Assembly (NCBI GenBank): GCA_036852015.1
Contig: JAANDG010000006.1
Coordinates: forward strand, 372,001 to 436,000
DNA: 64,000 nt
Reading direction: 5' to 3'
From: Pelodera strongyloides
Lineage: Eukaryota; Nematoda; Chromadorea; Rhabditida; Rhabditidae
Shown: piece after piece, positions 36,682-48,600 of the stretch
How the letters are laid out: the number at the start of each line of letters is the position of its first letter
Position numbering within the stretch: position 1 is the first letter of the stretch
The notes under the pieces: model-generated
Databases searched by the model: none
The model's input: only the letters and a program-made list of their open reading frames with translations
Told to the model about the DNA's origin: nothing
Position numbers and translations under genes: made by a program

Positions 36682-39600
36682 TTAGTTGTTTAATAATGTA
36701 ATCTAGAACAAAGTAGTCACACCTGCAGACACCTTCCTAGAATATCCTGCCCGATTTGAGTTGCATCCACATTGTCCCAATCGTTATAAGTTTTCACAGC
36801 AATGTTACTCAAATCATTGCCTGAAAACAGGTAATTCAACTGAATATGGCAGCTTGAATTGTATCGGTTGCTTTGCAACCGCGGGAGAATGAAATTATGT
36901 GCATCATCAAGAATTCAATAAAAAAGTATTCCGTTAATTAAAATTAAAATTATACACAATTAATGTAATTTCGAACAAATAAAGTTCGGGGAAAAAGAAC
37001 CTGAAGTAAAACCTTCTATAGCTACAAATATAATAAAATGTCGTTCTGGGTTAAAGGGTCAGGCCCATTTCAAGTCACCCCTATTTTTAATGATTCGATC
37101 TGATTCTCCATATACAATACAGAAGGATACAATATTTTTCTAATGTTCAAGCTCACTATTCAGTAAGTTACCACGGCCAGTCATACCAAACTATCCGTCG
37201 CAGTTGGCACGACCATTCGTGCTGATTCGCCAACAACGCAATTGCCACCCCCAATATAGCATATTGCCCAATTAACGCGAAGAGGCGTGAGAACTGCGAT
37301 AGATAGTTGGGTAAGACTGGCTATGGTAAATTGCTGAATACTGCGCGAATTTGCGCTTGAAAATTAGAAACTATTGTAGCGTACTATATTTGACATGAAG
37401 AATCAGATGGAATCATCAAAAATAGGGGTCACTTGAAACGGGGCCTGACCCTTTAAACAAATTACAAACTATAATTATCACCAACCATTCATTGAAACCC
37501 CGTATGTCAAGTTTCGTTTGTCATTAGAAGTCGCGCTCCTGGAGACAAACACACAATTAGTTTTCTCAGGTGTAAATTAGGCAGCTTTTTAAATAACTGT
37601 TCCAAGCTAATTGGCAAAAAAAGACCATCAACTTTGTTTATGTAGAGTTGAGGAATAATGGAGCGATCCCTATCGACTTGTGTTGTCTATTATTCTAACG
37701 AATTGTTGTCCTCCATAGGCATCAAACAAACATCAAACAAACAACGAAAGATTCCTAACTTCATGTAGCAATATGCAAAAAGAATACCAACCCCCATGCA
37801 AACAGAACGACAAATGAACGTTCGTCGAAAACCACCTCATCAAGTTCGTCCAATGCGCTGAAAACGAAAAATGATAATGTTGAATTATATATAGAAAAAG
37901 TCAAATGATTATCATACCCTTCAAGATTTATTGACTACTTGCATATTAAAGTACGCTGTTCTAACAATAAAATCCTACCCTTGTAAATTGTCTTCCTCCG
38001 GTAGAGTCGACCCCAGATTTTCCACAGTATATATGAAATCGCTCAGATCTAGTGATGGTTTATCTGGGAATGCAGATGTAATGTCACCGTACATCCATGC
38101 AGCTCCAACAAAATTTGCCGTATTATTGAATTGTAGAGCAATGTTCATTGCTATTTCTTTTTGTTTGCCCGTTTTATCCTGCAATTTAAAAATCATTCAG
38201 AGTGAACGATTCTAATTAATTATCCTTTGAATTCAGTATCTTGGATGCAAATTATATCGCTACCTGTCAATGAAAGTCTAAAGACAAGACCAGTTCATTT
38301 ATCTGCCTTAATTCGTAAATAAAGTATGCCCGTTGTTACTTACCAGGGCTTGATTCGAAAAATCAATGGCAAAGAACACTGAACACTTTATGGGTGCAGA
38401 TGTAGTAGATATTTCCGTTGTTCGGACACTTGTTGTGGTCATTGGCGCAATCTAGAATTTAACTTTGCCATCCCACTGAAATAATTAACTTTTCTTGTAC
38501 AATAAGTTGCGTGAATGTGGAACAATGGTATACAAATAACAGTAACAGCATCGAAAAAAAAAAGAATGTCTGCACCCATCGATAAAATATTCTTCAAAAA
38601 ATAGGCAAGGGAACAATATACAGATTAATGATAGCTGTATCCTTCAAGTTGTTTCGTTAGTTGTTTAATAATGTAATCTAGCTCAAAGTAGTCACACCTG
38701 CAGACACCTTCCTAGAATATCCTGCCCGATTTGAGTTGCATCCACATTGTCCCAATCGTTATAAGTTTTCACAGCAATGTTACCCAAATCATTGCCTGAA
38801 AACAGGTAATTCAACTGAATATGGCAGATTGAATTGTACCGGTTGCTTTGCAACCGCGGGAGAATGAAATTCTGTGCATCATCAAGAATTCAATAAAAAA
38901 TTACTATATTTGACATGAAGAATCAGATGGAATCACCAAAAAGAGGGGTCACTTGAAATGGCTAACCCTTTAACCAGAATGACAAACTATAATTATCACC
39001 AACCATTCATTGAAATCCCGTATGTCAAGTTTCGTTTGTCGTTAGAAGTCGCATTCCTGGAAGCAAACACACAATTAGTTTTCTCAGGTGTGAATTAGGC
39101 AGCTTTTTAAATAACTGTTCCAAGCTAATTGGCAAAAAAGACCATCAACTTTGTTTATGTAGAGTTGAGGAATCCTGGAGAAATCCCTATCGATTTGTGT
39201 TGTCTATTATTCTACCGAATTGTTGTCCTCCGTATACGTGCAGGCATCAAACAAACAAAGATTCCTAACTTCATATGACAATATGCAAAAAGAATACCAA
39301 CCCCCATGCAAACAAAACGACGAGTGACCGTTCGTCGAAAAGCACTTCATCAATTTCGTTCAATGCGCTGAAAAGGAAAATGATTACCATACCGTTCAAG
39401 GTTTTTTGGCGACTTTCTTCCAAAAGCTCGCTAACAATAAAATCCTACCCTTGTAAATTGTCGTCCACCGGTACAATCGACCCCATATTTTCCACAGTAT
39501 ATATGAAATCGCTCAGATCTAGTGATGGTTTATATGGGATTGCAGATGTAATGTCACCGTACATCCATGCAGCTCCAAGGAAATTTGCCGAATTATTGAA

Positions 39601-42600
39601 TTGTAGAGCAATGTTTATTGCTATTTCTTTTTGTTTGCCCGTTTTATCCTGCAATTTAAAAATCATTCAGAGTGAACGATTCTAATTAATTATCCTTTGA
39701 ATTCAGTATCTTGGATGTCATGCTCCGCAAATTATATCGCTAACTGTCAATGAAAGTCTAAAGACAAGACCAGTTCATTTGTCTGCCTTAATTCGTACAT
39801 AAAGTATGCCCGTTGTTACTTACCAGGGCTTGATTCGAAAAATCAATGGCAAAGAACACTGAACACTTTATGGGTGCAGATGTAGTAGATATTTCCGTTG
39901 TTCGCACACTTGTTGTGGTCATTGGCGCAATCTAGAATTTAACTTTGCTATCCCACTGAAATAATTAACTTTTCTTGTACAATAAGTTGCGTGAATGTGG
40001 AACAATGGCATATAAATAACAACAGCATCGAAAAAAAGAATATCTGCACCCGTCGATAAAATATTCTTAAAAATTTGTCAGTATTACTTACCTAACAAAG
40101 ACAATTATGCTATGTTCTCATGCCTATTGATGTATTTATTACCTACAGCACAAAGAATTGCATACCGCAGTGTGTGACCTTATAATAGCCATCATTTTTT
40201 GCATGTGTTATGTGCAAACAAGCCATTATAACTACGGTAACTTTCCGTCTTTTGCATTCTTTTTTCGTGCGTTCGATCTTACAAGCGCTTTTGAAAAATT
40301 GCAAAACTTTTAAGGGCAATTGGGACTCGTACCTGAAGGCAATTATCTACCACATCCCGCGCAACTTGCCGTGTGTCCAATGAGTTCCAAGCGTATGTTT
40401 TTGTGGCAATGGAAGACAAGTCTTGGTCTAAATAAACATCATACTTTTTTGTCAGGTGCTATTTTTGTAATAGATAATTCAGGATCCAAAAATGCACTCA
40501 TTCACTTACTGTCCATTGCAATCCCGTAGGTGACATCTTTATAATTGTTCTGTTGCAGTTTGGAGTCGCTGAAATATATTGAGCAACTACAGGTTAAGAA
40601 AAGAGTGTTCATATTTTACTGCGTAAAATTTGCTAACCAAAAATGCCTACCTTTCAGCAAATAGTATGACGTAAGTTTGATTAGATAGATGAGCCCGGTC
40701 AATCAGTGAAAGAGCACTGAAAAAAACAAGCTGAAGACAGCTGCACATACATATGATATGTATACCAGTAATCCAGCAGTTAAGGTATACTTTATAACGA
40801 AGCTAGCAACACCTTTTGCGTATTAATGTCTGATAATGAAGGAATTGCCCTTTGCGTAAGTTTTTGTTTTTAAACCCATAGCACTCACTCATCAAGATTA
40901 TCGTCTCCCGGGTACGATGGTTGCAGGAATCCCAACACTTTGATTAACCCGGCTATCTCCATTTTTGGTTGCGTTGGTACTTCGGAAACCAAATGATCCC
41001 CATATGTCCAAGGTTGTCCAAGAATATGAGCAGATGCATTGACTAGACTTGCAATTTCTACAGCAATGGACGTCTGATTGGCGAACTCTTTCTGAAATAT
41101 AGAAGAAAAAAATAAAAGATGGGTGTTCATGGACGAAACCATTTGCGTATGTATTGGTCAACATTCGCATAATTAGGATGTAGGGTTTATCTACTTGGCG
41201 CCCTTGCCCTGTAACCAAGACGTTGCGCAATAACTGTATTGTGCTCCGCGGTTACGCCACACATGCGCGTTCGATGCCGCTTTGTTCACATCTGAGGCGA
41301 ACCTATGGCGTACACGTGGCGTGCGTGCAGAGTCCCCACCAAAACGAGCGCTTACCATAAAGGAAATGCGTACCCTTTTTTGCGAGGCGATGTTGCGAAC
41401 TTTCCTTAATGCCGTTTCAAAGGTAGCTTAGTATAACTCACCGCTCCTATTCGTGAAAAGTCCAAAGCAAATAAAAGGGAGCATGTTATCGGGGTCGATT
41501 GTGCTATTGCATTCGCCTCATCTTGGACGGACTCAATTGCCATTTCCATCATCTGGACTTTCTCTCCAGTTGTCACTGTGGATGACACCGTCATATCAGT
41601 AGTTGATGTGTCAAATGGGGCCGTGGAGAGTGGCTGAACTAATTGTTATTGAGTGATCACTTGTAATACTATCTAAACCTCTATAGGCACAAGGGGCTCG
41701 CTCTTCTCAAGACATACATACTATTCCTAGATATGTTTTATTTCAATACTCACGGAGATATTAGGTTATAAAGTGGTGGATTGATCGGTCCAAAATGGCA
41801 AAGGGTAATTGTCCTGCCTTGTTTGTATAGAGACAATTACCCTTTGCCATTTTGGACCGATCAATCCACCACTTTATCACCTAATATCTCCATGAGTATT
41901 GAAATAGAACACTACTTTTTGTATTACAAATTTTTATTATCCCTTATATAAAATAAAGAAACAAAAAAACAGACACAATTTAAGGTGAACCGATCCCTTT
42001 AAAGGAGATTGAAATTAAGGACAGGATAATTTAAGTATTCTGTACACGCAAGCACTGTATTGTGATTATTGTGTATGTGTAATCACTAGAATTCTTTTTT
42101 ATTTCCGCTCACCTGAAGACACTTTCCCAACAAGTCTTGTCCTATTCGAACCGGATCAATATTGTCCCAGCCATAAGTCTTCACAGCAACATTACTCAAA
42201 TCATTGCCTAAACTGAGTATAGTAGGAGCCAGGAGAGATTTCGTATGAATAGTATTCAGCATAAATTCCATGTTGATGCGCAAATAACCAACACCATCCC
42301 ATTGTTAGTATAATTGGGACACGTTTTAGTGAATCGATGAAACAGTACATAAGTGTTATGTACAAATTCCTGCTCAAGAAATTGTCGTAACACCAAATGA
42401 TGCATTAGGACATCAGATCATGTTTCATTTAACATCTTTCCACTTTACTATGTACAAAAAAGAGCTGTAAGAAAGGCGGGAAGCTATGTTGGTGTGCACT
42501 TCGACTGGAAGAAAATAAGTCAACTCACCATCCATTTGTATCCCGTACGTTATGCTTTCAAATTTGTTAAAAGTGGCATTCCTGCAAAAAATGTACATGT

Positions 42601-45600
42601 TGCTGTTTGTTCTGCGAGTATATAATAATCTGCCGCACTCGAAGATATTAAGGGGAACATGTTTTTATTATTTGATTATTTTCTTAATTGGGCACGAAAA
42701 AATTAGAATATATAAGTTAGTATCATTCAAATATCTTTTCCCGCGGAGATATACAAGGGTACTTTTTATCACACCATGTTCAAATCGGTAACTTAGTTTT
42801 GTCCACATCGGCAATTATTTTTAGGTTTTGGTCTGAAACTAATTATGTTTTGTAATATATTTTGTCAATTTAGAAGATTGCCCACTTATGGGAACTTTCA
42901 TATTTTTGAAATTTTCGATTAATGGTAACCGAACCCCATTAATGGTAATCGAAACTGGTTATTGAGGATATTTGCCGAGTAAAAAGATTATTGATAATTT
43001 GTTGTCTATATGTATCTCCGCGAGGAAAGACATTTGACACTGAGTTTTGTATTATAATTTTTTCTTAGCCATGCCATTTAAGAAAATAATGCGATAATAA
43101 AACACTATTTAAGACGTCCGCATGCTTTCAATATGAAGATTAAAAAACCAACCCCCAAGCAAAAAGGACGATATAGCATCGTTCAATAGTAGGAAGGGAA
43201 CCATCAATTATATCCAAGCCTCTGGAAAGCCAATATTTGCACACACCATTATATATGTATATATAGATATGCGCGTCGCACCATTTCGAGACACAAAATG
43301 CGCGCCGCAAAGGAATGGGAAACAAAATGCGCGCCGAATAAAAAAGGGGCGCAAAATGCGCGCCGCTCCTTTGCGAAACACTTTTACGGATCGGCGCGCA
43401 AGTTGCGCCCCGCAACATTTCCGAACCGTTTCGGAAACGTTTTTGAAAGAGCTCGGAGGATCTGCCGTAACTGCAGTCGATGTACCTATAGTTTTCCGCA
43501 AGTACATGTCTCACTCAGGTGTGTTGTGTGGTCAAGTGGTCTAAGGCGCTGTTTAGAGAGGTAAGCTAAAAAGAGTGTAGGTTCGAATCCAACACGCTGC
43601 TTTGTTTTTGCAGTTGCTACTTATCCCGCAACGTTTCCGCACCATTTCGGCAACGTTTTGGGGGTGTTTCCCGCAACTGTTCGGGGTGTTTCCCGCAACA
43701 AAAGGCAACCGGAGGCGTTGAAAAAACTTGCGGTGCGCATCAAATTCTTTTGCGGGAAACACCCCCAGACTGTTGCCGCGCGCAACTCTTACTTTCGTTG
43801 TAAGGACAACTTTGATAAGAGAAAATTGGCGTACTGCCAGCAAATGTGTACAATTTGTTCAATAGCTGTATGCCCTACTTTTGGAGATCGTCCTCCTCGG
43901 GGATCATAGAATCCAGTTTCTTCAAAGCATCTAAAAAATCTTCCAAATCGCTCCCTGGTGATGTAGGAGGTGCAGCTATAATGTCGCCATACATCCACGC
44001 AATTCCAAGGAAGTTTGCCGAATTATTGAACTGTAGAGCAATGTTCGTTGCTATTTCTTTTTGTTTGTCAAGCTCGTTCTAAACGAGACATATTCATAAG
44101 TGACATCACTTAATTGTTTCGCAATTGTATTAGCTAATTGTATTGAAAATAAGCAATCCCAATAACCTCGATACTTCAGCTTCACACCGAGCGGAGCACC
44201 ACAATTTGGCACCCACCCACCGATTCTAGTTAAAGGGACAGGCCCATCAAAATAAACCCATGTTTACGATTTCGTTTTTTTATTAAAAGTTTTCATTACA
44301 ATACATTCAAACCAAGTTTTATCGACATTCACCCCGGGGAACTTTTTCTGACGAGCCATCCGCAAATGTATACCGTTGCCTGGCCCTTCCACTCGTTGTC
44401 TATCCGCTCTGGTTGTCTGCTCTCTCGGTTTTTTTCTCTGCCACCTCTTTATTGAGCATACTCTCTCATGTGTAATTTTGCAACTGTGGTATAACATACG
44501 CGAAGTAAACGAATTATTAAGACTAAATTGATGCAACTACGGTATCCTTATAAGAAGGACTCTCGTAAAAAAAGTTCCCCGGGGTGGATGTTTATAAAAA
44601 TTAGTGTGTATATATTGAGATAAACGCTTCTAATAAAAAATAACATGAAATCGTAAATATATGTTTATTTTGATGTGCCTGTCCCTTTAAAGAGAGTGGC
44701 CCACGAGAAAAAAGTTTTCCTCGATTTACTTGCACAGAAGGTCGAGATTCTCAGAAATATTTCTGTGCAAACGGCACATATTTGCATCGTGCGTGAACTC
44801 GCAGAAATATTCTATGCTAAACAGTTCGGCCAGGCACCGTAATCATAAAGGTTAAAATACCTTTTTACAATTTATATCTGTCCATTTGCATTCTTTCTCT
44901 ACATAATAATTGTTAAACGAATGAAGAACATTAATACCATTATAACAAAGCGTTTCCAATACTGTAATGCCATAAAAGAACAAAAATTGTTCCCGACTAC
45001 GGTGTGTGACTGAACTGTTTAGCATAGAATGTATCTGCCAGTTCTAGATGCAAAGCGATGCGGTTTTCACAGTAATATTTCTGAAATTCCAGACATTATG
45101 TGCAAGTAATTTGGGGAAACCTTTTTTTCCGTGGGCTTGTCCCTTTAATTATCAGTTGCATTTCCAGTCTTTTGAATGTCCATGAATTAAATCGCAAACT
45201 GTCAAAACTAGTCCACTTGTGTATTTTAATTCGTATATAAAAGATGAACAATGTTACTTACCAGGGCTTCATACGAAAAATCAATAGCAAAGAACAATGA
45301 ACACGTTATGGGTGCCGACTTCGTGGTCAATTCGGCAGTTGAATATGATAGTGATGTAGTAGATATTGGTTCTTCCGTTATTGGCACTGACGTCGCCGCA
45401 ACCCTTGTTGTGGTCACTGGCCCAATCTAGAATTTAACCTTGACAATCCACTGAGGCAATTAACTTTTCTCGTACAATAAATTGCGTGTATTAAACAATT
45501 GCATATAAATAGCAGTAACACAGGTAGTATCGAAAAGAAAAGTGACGAAATATCTGGGTGCAGATATTTCCGCACCTTTAAATTGACATAAAAATTTGTC

Positions 45601-48600
45601 AGCATTACTTACCAAACAAAGACAAATGTGCTATGTTCTTATTCTTTTTGATATATTTACTACCTACATCACAAAAAATTGCATACAGCAGTGTGTGTAT
45701 ACACCTTATGATAGCTATTTTTGCATGTTTTATATGCCAACAAGCCATTATAACTACGGTATCTTTCCGTCTTTCGCATTCTTGCTACGACTATTTTCCG
45801 TGCCTTCGATCTTACAAGCGCTTTTGAAAAATTGCAAAACTTTCAATGGCAATCGGGACTCGTACCTGAAGGCAATTATCTACCACATCCCGCGCAACTT
45901 GCCGTGTGTCCAATGAGTTCCAAGCGTATGTTTTTGTGGCAATGGAAGAAAAGTCTTGGTCTAAATAACCATTATACCTTTTTCTTAGATACTATTTTTG
46001 AAAACTTTCAAGGTCCAAAAATGCATTCGTTTGCACTTACTGTTCATTGCAATCCCATAGGTGACATCTTTGTAATTGTTCTGTTGCAGTTTGGAGTCGC
46101 TGAAAAATATTGAGCAACTAGATGGTTAAAAAAACGGCGTTTAAAAAAATAAAAATAAAAAATAAAAAAAACTAATTTGCAAACCAAAAAATGCCTACCT
46201 TTCAGCAAATAGTATGACGTAGGTTTGATTAGATAGATGAACCCGGTCAATCAGTGAAAGAGCACTGAAAAAAACAAGCTAAAGACACACATACATATAT
46301 GTCAGTTGCACATACATATGTATTCACGAACTGCAAAAAACTTTTATTTTCTAATGTCTGATGATGAAGGAATTGCGTTTTGTATAGATTTTTGTTTTTA
46401 AACTTATAGCACTCACTCATCAAGATTATCGTCTCCCGGGTACGATGGCTGAAGGAATCCCAACACTTTGATCAACCCGTTTATCTCCATTTTTGGTTGC
46501 GATGGTCCTTCGGAAACCAAATGATCTCCGTAGGTCCAAGGTTGTCCAAGAATATGAGCAGATGCATTGACTAGACTTGCAATTTCTACAGCAATGGACC
46601 TCTGGTTGGTGTACTCCTTCTAAAATATAGAAGAAGAGTACAAGATGGGTGTTCATGGAGGAAACAACTTGCATATGTATTTGCATAATTAGGATGTAGG
46701 GTTTATCTACTTGGCGCCCTTGCCCTGTAACCAAGACGTTGCGCAATAACTGTATTGTGCTCCGCGGCTACGCCACACATGCGCGTTCGATGCCGCTTTG
46801 TTCACATCTGAGGCGAACCTATGGCGTACACGTGGCGTGCGTGCAGAGTCCCCACCAAAACGAGCGCTTACTCTGAAGGAAATGTGTACTTTTTTGCGAG
46901 GCGATGTTGCGAACTTTCCTTAATGCCGTTTCAAAGGTAGCTTAGTATAACTCACCGCTCCTATTCGTGAAAAGTCCAAAGCAAATAAAAGGGAGCATGT
47001 TATCGGGGTCGATTGTGCTATTGCATTCGCCTCTTCTTGGTCGGACTCAATTGCCATTTCCATCATCTGAACTTTCTCTCCAGTTGTCAATGTGGATGAC
47101 ATCGTCATATCAGTAGTTGATGTGTCAAATGGGACCGTCGAGAGTGGCTGAACTAATTGTTATTGAGTGATCACTTATAATAATATCTAAACCTCTATAG
47201 GCACAAGGGGCTCGCTCTTCTCAAGACTTACATACTATTCCTAGATATGTTTTATTTCAATACCTACGGAGATATTAGGTTATAAAGTGGTGGATTGATC
47301 GGTCCAAAATGGCAAAGGGTTATTGTCCTGCCTTGTTTGTATAGAGACAATTACCCTTTGCCATTTTGGACCGATCAATCCACCAATTTATCACCCAATA
47401 TCTTCATGAGTATTGAAATAGAACACTACTTTTTGTATTACAATTTTTATACCTAATAAATAAAGAAACAAAAAAACAGACACAATTTAAGGTGACCGAT
47501 CCCTTTAAAGAAGATTGAAATTAAGGACAGGATAATTTAAGTATTCTGTACACGCAAGCACTGTATTGTGATTATTGTGTATGTGTAATCACTAGAATTC
47601 TTTTTTATTTCCGCTCACCTGAAGACACTTTCCCAACAAGTCTTGTCCTATTTGAACCGGATTAATATTGTCCCAGTCATAGGTCTTCACAGCAACATTA
47701 CTCAAATCATTGCCTAAACTGAGTATAGTAGGAGCCAGGAGAGATTTCGTATGAATAGTATTCAGCATAAATTCCATGTTGATGCGCAAATAACCAACAC
47801 CATCCCATTGTTAGTATAATTGGGACACGTTTTAGTGAATCGATGAAACAGTACATAAATGTTATGTACAAATTCCTGCGCAAGAATTGTCGTAACACCA
47901 AATGATGCATTAGGACATCAGATCATGTTTCATTTAACATCTTTCCACTTTACTATGTACAAAAAAGAGCTGTAAGAAAGGCGGGAAGCTATTTTGGTGT
48001 GCACTTCGACTGGAAGAAAATAAGTCAACTCACCATCCATTTGAATCCCGTATGTTATGCTTTCAAATTTGTTAAAAGTGGCATTCCTGCAAAAAATGTA
48101 CATGTTGCTGTTTGTTCTGGGAGTGTATCGTCTGCCGCACGTTAAGATATTAAAGGGAACATCATGTTTTTTTATTATTTCATTATTTTCTTAATCGGGC
48201 ATGAAAAATTTAGAATATATAAGTTAGTATCATTCAAATATCTTTTCCCGCGGAGATATACAAGGGTACTTTTTTATCGCACAATGTTCAAATCGGTAAC
48301 TTAGTTTTGTCCACATCGGCAATTATTTTTAGGTTTTGGTCTGAAACTAATTATGTTTGTTAGTAGTATAGATTGTCAGTGAACATGATTGCCCACTTAT
48401 GGGAACTTTCATATTTTCGAAACGGGGCCTCCGTTAATGGTAACCGAAACTGGTTTATAGAGGACCATACGGCTATCGCCGCCTGAGACGACTTTCCAAT
48501 ACTGCACAGCTTCAAATCACTACGGAAATGGGCATACTTATAAGAAACGTCTGAAACGTATTGCTTTTAATTAAGCTACTGAAACTCATGGTGCTTATTT

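Larger units (their letters stand above)
42113..45426 (-). other. gene B cassette D4, VWA-like type I
   Basis: Linker GPVTTTRVAATSVPITEEP..., ITCSLFFAIDFSYEAL, then DKQKEIATNIALQFNNSANF with WMYGDIIAAP (~44,083-43,880), LDIIDGSLPTIERCYIVLFA (~43,218), NKFESITYGIQMDG (~42,580) and NDLSNVAVKTYGWDNIDPVR (~42,209). Introns are enlarged by three mobile insertions. Confidence 0.7.

Noticed and set aside
43521..43602. Functional tRNA-Leu gene
   Set aside because: Boxes A and B are good but acceptor, anticodon and T stems are mismatched and it lies in a repeat-like insertion.
44264..44536. 90-codon minus-strand frame with basic composition
   Set aside because: Lies wholly inside a TTAA foldback element.
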